Program-made: the position numbers and the translations under genes | Shown: positions 26,801 through 35,218 of the stretch, piece by piece | Layout of the letters: each line of letters begins with the position of its first letter | Position numbering within the stretch: position 1 is the stretch's first letter | The notes under the pieces: model-generated | Told to the model about the DNA's origin: nothing | The model's database searches: none | Seen by the model: only the letters and a program-made list of their open reading frames with translations | Source of the DNA: Puniceicoccales bacterium | Lineage (GTDB): Bacteria > Verrucomicrobiota > Verrucomicrobiia > Opitutales > JAIRLM01 | DNA length: 35,544 nucleotides | Reading direction: 5' to 3' | Assembly: GCA_031268315.1 (NCBI GenBank) | Contig: JAIRXK010000008.1 | Location: 1 to 35,544 of the forward strand

Positions 26801-29800
26801 TGGGGTGTGTATCAAACGTTAACCATCTTGTGAGTAATTTTATTAGCGAGACAGATGTCTCGTCGTGGCAGCAACGGCTCACTGAGGGGGAAATAAAGGA
26901 GAAATTTTTAGAATTAGCTAATAGTATAGGTGGATCGGACCTCCGCAATAAATGGCTCGCTTACTATGAGAAAAAGTCAATGGGAAATTTGAATAGTATG
27001 GCTATGGCCAAATGCTTGTGGGATGGTCTTAAATTTAGAGAGCTTCCACTTTTTGAAGGCGATGAAATGGCGGCAAATTTTAACGCCATTTCATGTGCGA
27101 ATAGGCCAGATTCTTATTTGGAGAAACGCATTGAAGCCCTTTCAACGGTAACTCGCTCTAAAACGGGAGCGCTCCTGGTCTTAGCCAGCGAAAATATGGA
27201 TCTTTTGCAAGCATATGGGAAACAATTTGTAGATTTAAGCAGTCCAAATGCGAGATCCATGGATGGATATCCTCAACGAAAGAAAGTAAATCAAAGGATC
27301 GCGGACTACGCAAAACTCGTTACAATGCTGCAATCAACGCCAACGTATGCCTATAGTAACGATAGCATTTCCTTTGTCGCGACAAATGGAACTAATGGCG
27401 AAATGCACGCAAGGTATCGCTTGCCCGATGAAATCAAAGAGCGTATGTCGGGCGGGCAGTACGGCGAATCATGCATCACCGAATTCGAAAAGCCAGAGGC
27501 ATGCCTAGAATCAATTAAAGCGCTGCTAGACGCATCCATGGTGAAATACTGTACCAATAGTAAAACCCCTAGGCCAGATACGGCTTCATTGTGCGGTGCA
27601 GCGAATTTGGCCCTCATTGTAGCCGAAAAAATAGTTTCATCCCATAGCGGGGATGGATGTGTCGGGATCAACAAGGAAATATATGACTATCTTCTGAAAT
27701 ATTGCCGCGAAGTCACTCGGGCAGTCGAAGGCAAAATCGATGATAACGACAAAGCCATGCTCGCTGCTGTCACTAATGCGGTTATTTCATTGAAATTTCG
27801 CATGGCGGAAGCAGAATTTGACATCACTGAGTTAATGGATGCATACTTTAGTATCTATTTGGTAAACAATAATGACACCAATTGTTCTTCACCAAATGTC
27901 CATCGCTGCAATTGCGAATTTTTACCGCGAATGTGGGAATACTGCCGCAAATATCCAGAAAAAGTTAAAGAAATTGCCGGCAATCTCTATGAAAAAATAA
28001 TCGGAAGCAAGTTGCCCAATTCCGAAGAAATCGACGCTCAAATTTTCTCGTTAGAAAGAGGAAAAGTGAGAACTACTTTCGGCGATAATCACAATTACAT
28101 TAATATCTTTAAGATGGAAGTTGTTAATGGGAAAGAAAAAAGCATAACTGGAGAACGCGTTCAAGGCACGTGGAATAATGAAAATCTTTATGACGTTAAT
28201 TTGCCTGAAATACGTAAAATTTGTTTAAGTTTTTCAAAAATACTATTAGGCGATGATTTTTCTCTCCTCAAAGATGAGAAGGGAAATGTTTTCTTTTTCA
28301 AAAGAGACAACCCGGAAACGCCCTGCTTCAAACTTGACCATGAGACTAAAAGGATGACCGTAATTAAGTGGAAAGATGTGGAGGAGGGTTCCTGCATTGT
28401 GCCAGTGACTGATAGAAATCAAAAAGATCTAACATCGCAGTTTGCAATATTTGAGCATCCGGATTCGATGTTGGTTTTTTGCTCGCCGAAGGATGACGAA
28501 GGGAAACGGTCGGTAACCTACATTGATTTTCCGGAATATGAAAATTTTACTTTAAAAGTAAATAGTGACGAAACTAATAATTATTACGAAATTACATCAG
28601 GCGAATATAAGGGGTGGAAAATTGATCCCAATGATAATTGCATCAGTAAAATGCAAAACTTCAAGGACTATTGCGTTATATCTAACAATAACAGTGACAA
28701 AAAAATTCTCATTGGCCACATGGATCGGCTCATGGAAAATGAAAGCAGTTCACCGTCGCAGTCTAATTGCTATGTGCCGCAGAGCAGCAACATCAAGATT
28801 GCTCCATCGGAAACATTTAAATTAAACAGTCGAAATTACTGTGCATTGGACGTGACATTCGACGAATATGAAATCAATTCAACAATCCAAAGCGGAATTG
28901 ATGGGCAAAATTTGGAAAACTGCGTGCAACTGCGTCCAACTAATCTCACTTCCCTGGTGCGACTCCTATGGATATTCATAGAGCAGAAACGCTACAATAG
29001 GGCATTTGAACTTGTGCATCAAATTAGAAAAATTCCCATGTGCGAAAAAGACTATGAGTCCCTTTCTCTGTTCCTTCATAAACTCATAGCGAATTCCATC
29101 AAACCAGTTGGCCACGAGAAAGATTTGGCAATTGTATTTTATGTACTGGATGAAATTCTCATAGGTCACGCCGACAGGGGCAGTAAAAATGTGGAACTAC
29201 TTGGCAATCTATTCCATGATTTCGCCGGCAAAAACAAAACACACGAAAATGACGAAGATGATATATATGCTAATGGTGATAATCAAAATTATCTTCACCA
29301 TTGTAATGGAAGTTTTGTTGATTTACTTAACGCATATTTAAAATCCTATAATAAAATTAAAATGCGGAATCGCATGGAGCCGAAAAAAGAGCGTATGTTT
29401 TTGACGAAACTTTTGAGTGAACTCCCCGCCGATACGGAGAAATCGCAGTCGGCCAAAGAAATGTTGAATAAGCGAATAGCGGTGCTCACCGGAATAATAA
29501 CCGCAGAAGCGGATGTCGATAAGTCAATGCTAAACTATGATCCAGCGGCATACTATCAGGCATCTTTCGCTAAATTTGCGCGCAACTTCCCCGAAAGAGC
29601 GAATACCAATATGCTTAATGCGTATTTCGAAAAATTTACCGAGGGAAACAGCGAACTAATAACTTCACTTGAATCGGAATTCAAAAAGAAAATTCCCAAT
29701 TCTACTTTAGATGATGTCGACGACGATACAGACATCGGACAAGGCGAAATTGAGCTTAGTAAAAAGGACATGGATTCCAATGGAATTAAACACGACGATG

Positions 29801-32800
29801 AAAATTTAAAGAAAAGTGTTAGCAATTACAACGAAGATATCAAAATTGGCAAAAAATTGGTCGCCAAAGAAAAGGCGCTAAACGAAATTTATTTTCAAAA
29901 ATTAAGCGAACGTGATTTCTCTGGAATGAAAGAGCTAGCAAATGATGTAAAAGAGCAAATGCTAAAAGCAAAAACCATTATGGCGGATCACCTGACGCGT
30001 GCTCTGGCAATTGCAAATCGATGCCGCGGTGGAAATTTGGCAGAAGCGGGTATTTTGAAAAGTATCAAATTTTCAGAGGCATTGGAAATTTATTCGCTCC
30101 TATCTTTTGGAAAATTACAGGATGCCTATAATTTAATAAATGCGAGAAATCCATGGTTCCTAACAAATACATCAGATTCTAACACTTCACTGGATCCGAA
30201 TGATGCATCGAAGCTATTAAAGGACTTCGCAATGAACATGCACATATGTTTATGTGCCAGTAATTCCATATGCCATTTACAAAAAATAGCGGCACAATTT
30301 AGATCGATGGAAAAAATTATTAGCGGCAAAGACGGAAATATAATCGGAGATGATAATCCTGAATACGGTAAAAAAATAGAAGAATTTAAGGCTTCCATAG
30401 GGGGATTAGCATTTCTGTGGAATTCACTTAATCCCAGCCGCGACTTCCATAATCACATGGATCGCTCGTCCGTTATCATGGAATATGCATCGCAAATTCG
30501 CCTTACGAAAAAGCAGAATGAGAATTTTCAACGTGCGGTGGAGGGAATAGGGGCCGAAAAAAATTTACTCATTGAGCAAATTATGGGAAGCGGAAAAACC
30601 AAAGCTCTCACTCCGAGAATTTTACATCACATCCTCATGGCCACCGACTACACGCCAATGTACGTTTCCCATGGATCGCAATTGACTAGCGCCTACCAGG
30701 AATTGCGTCAAATTTTAAATCAAATGGGCATCGGCACCATGCTCGTCGATTTTACATTCGAAGAGGCGGAAAAAGTCGAAAGTTTAAGAAATTTGCGCGA
30801 AATGCACAATGTTATTATGGAAAGACGCAATGCCGTCATCCTAATTAACAAGGATACATTCGAAAAGATGACCGCCATCGCCATGCGAAAACTGAATAGC
30901 TATCCCGATCTCAGTGTAAAAGATGCCGAATACATCAGGGAATACCAAGAAGTAATGAAAATCTTCAAGAACGAAACCTATGCGCTATTGGATGAAGTGC
31001 ATCTCACATTGGATCCAAGCACTCAGTCCATTATTCAGGGCGCCCAGGCCACCGATGAGGTCCCGCGAAAAGATATTGAATTTACGGTTTCGATCATGGA
31101 AAGTTTGGGCGAAAAGGTTCGCGATCTCATCGCGCAAAGTAAGCAAAATTCAATTAATTTTCAAGAATTTCAGGAATATGCAAAAACGGCATTGAAGGAA
31201 ACAAATATTTTATGTAATTTCCCAAAAATTGAAGAAAATCAAAGGGATGCAATCATTTCATTTCTCATCGGCGAAATGTCCGATGACGACATCGACAATG
31301 CGCAAATTGTGCGCAATTACATGGGAAATTTAACGGGAAAGGATAAATATCTATTCGGACTAGCTAAAAAATTACTTTCTCAGACAATTCCCAATTGCTA
31401 TCATATGATTTTTCGTGAGCAATATGGCTATGACGGCGATGGGAAAGTCCGTCCCTACATTAATGGAAAGCCGGGAGAGGGAATGAAATTTCAGGATCCC
31501 AACGAGGTCATCTGCCTCACATTCATGGCCATATCCATGGAGACTAATCATGCAATGACGAAGAATGCATTGAATGACCTTATTAAATCTGGACAGCAGG
31601 AAGCGGATACGTTCTTTGAAAAAGGAATCAATGATACATTTGCTTCGGCCATTTTCGATAGCTTTGGCAGCGGAATGAAATTCTCTGACCTTCTAGATCT
31701 AAATACGAATAATCTTTCCGATGAATCTCTTGCAAAATTTATAGATGCAATGGCGAAAATAAAGGCGAATTACGAGAAAAAAAGTAATTGGGCAAAATTT
31801 GCTGTCCACTGCATTTGCAGTGCGCGGGAGAAGGAATGCAATTGCTGCTTCGCCGCTAGCCCAGTTTTTATCCCCGAGTTATTCAGTAAAACGGTCGCCA
31901 TGTCGGGAACCATTGCCAATATGAAGGCCTACAACAAACCCCTACAGGAAGCGGATAATATTAGCCGGCAGGAGGGTGCCATTGGACGACTTATTCACCA
32001 AATCGGACAGGCAATACAGAATGAAGATTCCATTCTATTTACGCTTCCCGATGAAGCCGAAATGCCTCCGCCAAACGGCGAAAAAAACTATCGCACCAAA
32101 TGTGGATCCATTCTAGAGCAATGGTACGGCGAAAATGAGAAGTTAGGTAAAGAGGATCGCATCAATCGCTTTCGCCTCCTGGTCGACAGTGGGAGTGAAT
32201 TCATCAATTTTCCCGTGGAAGACATTGTGTGGGATGCCTATTCTTTCTGCGAAAATCACCATTGTCCCACGAAGAACATCGTCTACTACGATCCAATAAA
32301 GGCAAAATTTTGCTCCGTTTCCATGGAGGAATTAAAGCAGGCGAAGCAGGAACAACGGCCTTTTGCGTCCAAGGAAATTGAGCGATTTTCCAGCACCAAT
32401 ACGGATACGCTGTACATCCTCGATAAGTTTCGCGCGGCTGGGACCGACATATCGTTCCCACTGGACACCATTGCTCTCATGACGGCGGATCCGGTGGCCA
32501 ATGGAATATCACTGATCATGCAAGGCATAATGCGGCTGCGAAAATTTGGGCAGGGGCAACAGATGGATATCTACGCCTCTAGGGAGGCGACGAAAAAAAT
32601 TCTCCCTCCCGCCGCAGGAAATGGAGGATCGCAAGGGACCAATCTAAAGGAAAATGCAAATGAAATTTTTTCACAGTTTGCCAGCAAAGAGGCTGTAAAC
32701 TCCTGCGAGCAGCAAATTCATGCGCTGCAAATTCGCATTGGAAGTGCAAGGCGCGACTGCATTGTGCGCAATTTGAGTCGTCTCATCGCATCGAATAAAT

Positions 32801-34800
32801 TTCACTTAAAACACGATGAAAAGTGCAATCTGCCCGATCTGCTTAAGAACCTCAATTTTGATCCATCCCAATGGGCTAACCTTTCCAACTGGAAAGAGGT
32901 TTGCACTATTTTTGAAAACGAATGGAAGCGGGAGTATGAAAAACTAAGTGATTACTTCACCACTCTTGCCGCATATAACGCCCCTCCGTCGGACAATGAT
33001 GAATTATTTAATGAAATAAAGGCGGACTTAGTCCGCGTAAATGAGGAAATTAAATGGCACATTCAACAAGTCGGCGCAGGGAGCAAGATGCGCATTGGAG
33101 AAAGTGGCGAAACAGCGGATTTAGCGAGCGGCCAAACTCTGCAGCAACAGCAGCAGCAACAACAACAGCAACAACAACAGCAACAACAACAGCAGCAAGA
33201 CTTTACAGCGTTTCGCGGCATGTTTTTCCAGGATGAAAATTACTATGAAAATGAGAATCATATGTCACTTTTTACAAATCACATGGACGAAACACTAAGA
33301 GGGAATGATTCGCAAATATTTAAAATTAAAACTGAAATCAAAGATGGACCTGGCATGCACTACACCATTGATCAATGTGTTGAGTTTGGAAATTGTATAT
33401 TTGGTGACAGAGTTGGCGAAAAAATGATCGGCATAGGCTCAGCTTATCAAAAAATTTGGCATAGCGAAGTTGGGCAGCAATTTTTTTCCACATATCAGCA
33501 TTTTTATCCACTAACGTGTCAATATTGCGATAGCGATGGCACTCCTTACTACGCAGACAAGGTAATGCATGTTGCAGATCCGCGGCACATACCGGCAAGC
33601 TATATGTGCATTTACTGGGAAACAGATGACGATGAAAATCCATCAAATATTACATGCGACTTTATTAGTAATGAGGAATACGCTAAATTGTATGAAGTCC
33701 AGAAGAATCAAAAAAATACACATTTCCATTGCCAACTGCTAACGGTCGATGGAATTGATTATTCCTATGCGAAAAAATCTGAAGGTAGTTCAGCGGGAAA
33801 TGGCGGCAATGATCACGAGGAGCATAAAAAAATTAAAAAATTTAAAAATTTAGCCATTACGGCCGCGCATCTTTGGAATGGAGACTATCAGTACCTTGAA
33901 GCACACCCGGAGCAAACGCTGAAATTTTATAAAAAAACGGGAATCATCAATGATCAAGAAGCACTTGGCCTAATCGCCGACGGACTTCTCATTCGCTCAC
34001 CAGTCAATAGCTATGAAACTGCCAAATTAGTCGATGCGCAATCTTTAGTAGTAAGGCACGGAATGAACCCGCAAAATCCGTACGTAAAATTTCTCTCGGA
34101 GAAAGGCCTACGTCCCGATAGCCTGGCCCTTGAAATTTGCAGTAATCTTGACAAAATGGACAAATTCAGCAACGCATTTACCATTAGTTTTTTGGAAATG
34201 CAAAATGCCGTCGAAATTGCAAAGGGCTCATTTGCTGTTTGCCAAAAAATCAGAAAGGCACTAAAAGATGCCAATGATATTCCCGATCCAATTAAAGAAA
34301 AATTGGCTCAAATCAATGAGTTTTACGGTGAATTTAAAAAAAATAATACTGACATTAGAAAAAAAGAAAAAAATCCCGCGATACAAAAGAATAAGAAGTC
34401 ACAGTCCACCGCCTCTCCATCGCAAAATCCGCCTGACCCAATCTTACAATCTATCGCCTCTCCATCGCCAAATTCGCCTGACCCAATCTTACAATCTACC
34501 GCCTCTCCATCGCAAAATCCGCCTGACGAGAAATCGCTGGAGCCATCTAAGGGGGACTTGAAGCAGACTAAGACAAAAGGACTATCCACTACCTCGCGGG
34601 TTATTCTCCTGGTCTGCACCAGTCTTTTATCCGTGGCAGGCGCCGTTTTTGGGGTTCTTATTCTACTCGGCATGCTGAGTGGTGGCATTTTCATCGCCGT
34701 GGCATTGCTGGCTGCATCTGCAATTTTTGCGGGTATTACATTATTCATGCTTTTTTATTGCGTGGATGGCCAGTCCGCAGTTGTGCGTAATAGCGCATAG
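23884..34800 (+). CDS. Giant SF2 helicase/translocase-like ATPase with polyQ tract and C-terminal bilobed hairpin
   Basis: This is a single 3638-residue frame. The N-terminal ~2200 residues are helical, Cys-containing and unrecognised. The ATPase core follows, with Walker A GSGKT (2235-2239), DEVH (2370-2373), SGT (2674-2676), GTDIS (2853-2857) and QGIMRLRKFGQGQ (2880-2892). In order and form these match superfamily-2 helicase motifs I, II, III, V and VI. A Cys cluster (CICSAREKECNCC) lies between motifs II and III. Beyond the core are a 19-Gln tract (3087-3105), a CQYC pair, three 15-residue Pro/Ser repeats and a bilobed hydrophobic hairpin (~3573-3596, ~3599-3625). Size and motif layout recall the giant DUF3638-type proteins of eukaryotes and some intracellular bacteria, from memory only. 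AAGG nine bases upstream supports the start; ATG 23926 is the alternative. The substrate is unknown. Confidence 0.9.
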   Translation: MLGCVKILAYYFIAMVNLPTSSPYLSPGAFQNSNPAAQTHEPQACKADAQALIEEDAAIVSMADTTQRAAPALKHFHSTIEDCFHQNNVRSCDEELFANSMEEIGESFLGITDDIQNLMATFSKNLSTAHSCSPKEYPWENPPYPWIFKNVFYENKGQTYFNETCSLLNKIIEKILTYSNEKDGNKCGHLNKKIYIPFLDNGKYTQLVLVDFNSQLGGTVEIRCNLNPDSHSGIVSKNTEITKMHRIAPELTEDQKKTLIKNMLVNSLLSSVQSHTPKSVLDPFMSDQNQIEYETITEKIDLGDDYQINSQNDIINMVVLLHLKEDAAVRTNIFVDSMVNAGDDTMKQNLAGFLKHSFDSNLTIPNSIGNCILERMLEILNDSNDISNITAETIFSDCKIRKILASLDGTTIEDFKNYISGILVGFNDFDELLNRMKTFSEKTKSMPGAMMKMFAIDRKITLLNAIIESAKNSGGVSVDKNYDLKNYIKTIKKKLHRDFEDLRHYGENHNISNESALPLIYTHLENKANSAFELSDKLLEEIKNERTNVSIGTISKTTVNGQEVETVVAGGILSDDSLLMNADIDPVAYPNRTIDEFPFSPALVEPSTQPPVPDENGKLNLLEVTAYIESLDSKISANSIEGIYDVMNYIHSLPFEANNFIVKSIPKISFFSPGNIANKTADDAFAEFLSATRSITGKILSINQLKDFVFGNNRSVNHAQNHLFKQLGIEALIALDKIRIITFEMMKKTPVFNPLKPLSNDEHIMDEMVLSGATFFNAINSDLFPTPSNSAKADIDKMIKYYADGELKCKNEENKFRSCFNSTCANRPPDDLTDAYYFGCVINSNETEKQNFSNHIKTSRGNLITLLAKDEFSNLSKDGKADEAETTRKKWSANFLSTMGRWPGTIIIDRRLPMPTGTTFGQSLRDAAEIMNYGYCPEIKYTEDQKTKLSKLYINNNNDGLKNLKNSPIAPRMGCVSNVNHLVSNFISETDVSSWQQRLTEGEIKEKFLELANSIGGSDLRNKWLAYYEKKSMGNLNSMAMAKCLWDGLKFRELPLFEGDEMAANFNAISCANRPDSYLEKRIEALSTVTRSKTGALLVLASENMDLLQAYGKQFVDLSSPNARSMDGYPQRKKVNQRIADYAKLVTMLQSTPTYAYSNDSISFVATNGTNGEMHARYRLPDEIKERMSGGQYGESCITEFEKPEACLESIKALLDASMVKYCTNSKTPRPDTASLCGAANLALIVAEKIVSSHSGDGCVGINKEIYDYLLKYCREVTRAVEGKIDDNDKAMLAAVTNAVISLKFRMAEAEFDITELMDAYFSIYLVNNNDTNCSSPNVHRCNCEFLPRMWEYCRKYPEKVKEIAGNLYEKIIGSKLPNSEEIDAQIFSLERGKVRTTFGDNHNYINIFKMEVVNGKEKSITGERVQGTWNNENLYDVNLPEIRKICLSFSKILLGDDFSLLKDEKGNVFFFKRDNPETPCFKLDHETKRMTVIKWKDVEEGSCIVPVTDRNQKDLTSQFAIFEHPDSMLVFCSPKDDEGKRSVTYIDFPEYENFTLKVNSDETNNYYEITSGEYKGWKIDPNDNCISKMQNFKDYCVISNNNSDKKILIGHMDRLMENESSSPSQSNCYVPQSSNIKIAPSETFKLNSRNYCALDVTFDEYEINSTIQSGIDGQNLENCVQLRPTNLTSLVRLLWIFIEQKRYNRAFELVHQIRKIPMCEKDYESLSLFLHKLIANSIKPVGHEKDLAIVFYVLDEILIGHADRGSKNVELLGNLFHDFAGKNKTHENDEDDIYANGDNQNYLHHCNGSFVDLLNAYLKSYNKIKMRNRMEPKKERMFLTKLLSELPADTEKSQSAKEMLNKRIAVLTGIITAEADVDKSMLNYDPAAYYQASFAKFARNFPERANTNMLNAYFEKFTEGNSELITSLESEFKKKIPNSTLDDVDDDTDIGQGEIELSKKDMDSNGIKHDDENLKKSVSNYNEDIKIGKKLVAKEKALNEIYFQKLSERDFSGMKELANDVKEQMLKAKTIMADHLTRALAIANRCRGGNLAEAGILKSIKFSEALEIYSLLSFGKLQDAYNLINARNPWFLTNTSDSNTSLDPNDASKLLKDFAMNMHICLCASNSICHLQKIAAQFRSMEKIISGKDGNIIGDDNPEYGKKIEEFKASIGGLAFLWNSLNPSRDFHNHMDRSSVIMEYASQIRLTKKQNENFQRAVEGIGAEKNLLIEQIMGSGKTKALTPRILHHILMATDYTPMYVSHGSQLTSAYQELRQILNQMGIGTMLVDFTFEEAEKVESLRNLREMHNVIMERRNAVILINKDTFEKMTAIAMRKLNSYPDLSVKDAEYIREYQEVMKIFKNETYALLDEVHLTLDPSTQSIIQGAQATDEVPRKDIEFTVSIMESLGEKVRDLIAQSKQNSINFQEFQEYAKTALKETNILCNFPKIEENQRDAIISFLIGEMSDDDIDNAQIVRNYMGNLTGKDKYLFGLAKKLLSQTIPNCYHMIFREQYGYDGDGKVRPYINGKPGEGMKFQDPNEVICLTFMAISMETNHAMTKNALNDLIKSGQQEADTFFEKGINDTFASAIFDSFGSGMKFSDLLDLNTNNLSDESLAKFIDAMAKIKANYEKKSNWAKFAVHCICSAREKECNCCFAASPVFIPELFSKTVAMSGTIANMKAYNKPLQEADNISRQEGAIGRLIHQIGQAIQNEDSILFTLPDEAEMPPPNGEKNYRTKCGSILEQWYGENEKLGKEDRINRFRLLVDSGSEFINFPVEDIVWDAYSFCENHHCPTKNIVYYDPIKAKFCSVSMEELKQAKQEQRPFASKEIERFSSTNTDTLYILDKFRAAGTDISFPLDTIALMTADPVANGISLIMQGIMRLRKFGQGQQMDIYASREATKKILPPAAGNGGSQGTNLKENANEIFSQFASKEAVNSCEQQIHALQIRIGSARRDCIVRNLSRLIASNKFHLKHDEKCNLPDLLKNLNFDPSQWANLSNWKEVCTIFENEWKREYEKLSDYFTTLAAYNAPPSDNDELFNEIKADLVRVNEEIKWHIQQVGAGSKMRIGESGETADLASGQTLQQQQQQQQQQQQQQQQQQQDFTAFRGMFFQDENYYENENHMSLFTNHMDETLRGNDSQIFKIKTEIKDGPGMHYTIDQCVEFGNCIFGDRVGEKMIGIGSAYQKIWHSEVGQQFFSTYQHFYPLTCQYCDSDGTPYYADKVMHVADPRHIPASYMCIYWETDDDENPSNITCDFISNEEYAKLYEVQKNQKNTHFHCQLLTVDGIDYSYAKKSEGSSAGNGGNDHEEHKKIKKFKNLAITAAHLWNGDYQYLEAHPEQTLKFYKKTGIINDQEALGLIADGLLIRSPVNSYETAKLVDAQSLVVRHGMNPQNPYVKFLSEKGLRPDSLALEICSNLDKMDKFSNAFTISFLEMQNAVEIAKGSFAVCQKIRKALKDANDIPDPIKEKLAQINEFYGEFKKNNTDIRKKEKNPAIQKNKKSQSTASPSQNPPDPILQSIASPSPNSPDPILQSTASPSQNPPDEKSLEPSKGDLKQTKTKGLSTTSRVILLVCTSLLSVAGAVFGVLILLGMLSGGIFIAVALLAASAIFAGITLFMLFYCVDGQSAVVRNSA
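33142..33198 (+). repeat. CAG/CAA tract encoding 19 glutamines
   Basis: Nineteen consecutive Gln codons, mixing CAG and CAA, lie between the ATPase core and the C-terminal domain of the giant protein. The codon mixture would limit slippage compared with a pure CAG run. Both flanks are in frame, so the gene is intact. Confidence 0.97.
34411..34545 (+). repeat. Three 45-bp in-frame repeats (Pro/Ser-rich)
   Basis: Units start at 34411, 34456 and 34501, each encoding ASPSQNPPDPILQST or a close variant; the third diverges after ~30 bases. They form a flexible Pro/Ser linker just before the C-terminal membrane hairpin of the giant protein. Confidence 0.9.
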
Positions 34801-35009
34801 AAATGCGTAGCAAAATGTAAAAAACCCGATTGCATAAATACTTTTTTGATTCCGTTCTTTATATGAACACTCAGCAAACGCTTGTGTGTGTGTTTAAAGC
34901 CATGTACGCTTTTGCTGCAAAAATTTTCCTAAATTTCACCTGGAAAAAGATTGTCTTCATTATTAGCCATGGCTCATTTTTTAACGGTAACGATTTTCTG
35001 TCGTCACTT

Positions 35010-35039
35010 TTGAAAAATGCGACCGAATTTTAGTACAAT
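35010..35039 (+). promoter_or_regulatory. Putative promoter upstream of hairpin
   Basis: TTGAAA (35010-35015), an 18-base spacer and TACAAT (35034-35039) form a good sigma-70-type match. Transcription would start near 35046, just ahead of the GC-rich hairpin. No start codon with a ribosome-binding site follows closely, so the product could be a small RNA or a long leader of the gene at 35219. Confidence 0.45.
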
Positions 35040-35054
35040 ATAAACACAATTAGT

Positions 35055-35081
35055 TGGCGCCGCCGCAAAGCGGCGGCGCTA
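35055..35081 (+). other. Strong GC-rich stem-loop
   Basis: The perfect inverted repeat GCGCCGCCGC-AAA-GCGGCGGCGC extends by a G-T and a T-A pair to a 12-bp stem with a 3-base loop. It is followed by ATTGAAATGG rather than a T-run, so it is not a standard intrinsic terminator. It stands out from the surrounding AT-rich sequence. Confidence 0.75.
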
Positions 35082-35165
35082 TTGAAATGGCCCGCGGCTG
35101 GCCCATCATCTTTGCCCATTTCCGGTGGTAAAATGCTTTTCGTCTGCAAATGAGGCATTTATGCA

Positions 35166-35213
35166 TTGACAATTGGAAAATATTTCCTATGGTAGGATCT
35201 CCAACCGGAGGAG
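35166..35213 (+). promoter_or_regulatory. Putative promoter and ribosome-binding site for 35219
   Basis: TTGACA (35166-35171), a 16-base spacer and TATGGT (35188-35193), followed by GGAGGAG (35207-35213) five bases before ATG 35219. This has the same layout as the other effector-like genes, with TTGACA 53 bp before the start. Confidence 0.6.
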
Positions 35214-35218
35214 CATCT

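Larger units (their letters stand above)
34801..35218. other. Intergenic region with hairpin and two promoters
   Basis: About 420 bp lie between the giant gene and the last gene. I see no convincing protein gene: an open frame at 34830-35033 has no ribosome-binding site or recognisable product. No clear terminator with a T-run follows the giant gene. The region holds a promoter-like pair at 35010-35039, a strong GC-rich hairpin at 35055-35081 and the promoter of the final gene. Confidence 0.6.

Noticed and set aside
34411-34545. CRISPR-like direct repeats
   Set aside because: The units are contiguous 45-bp in-frame coding repeats without spacers. No CRISPR array or cas gene was seen in the window.
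34830-35033. 67-codon ORF after the giant gene
   Set aside because: There is no ribosome-binding site, no family resemblance, and typical AT-rich chance composition.
35087-35131. 14-codon mini-ORF (MARGWPIIFAHFRW) with two Trp codons, leader-peptide-like
   Set aside because: There is no ribosome-binding site, no attenuator structure and no biosynthesis gene downstream.
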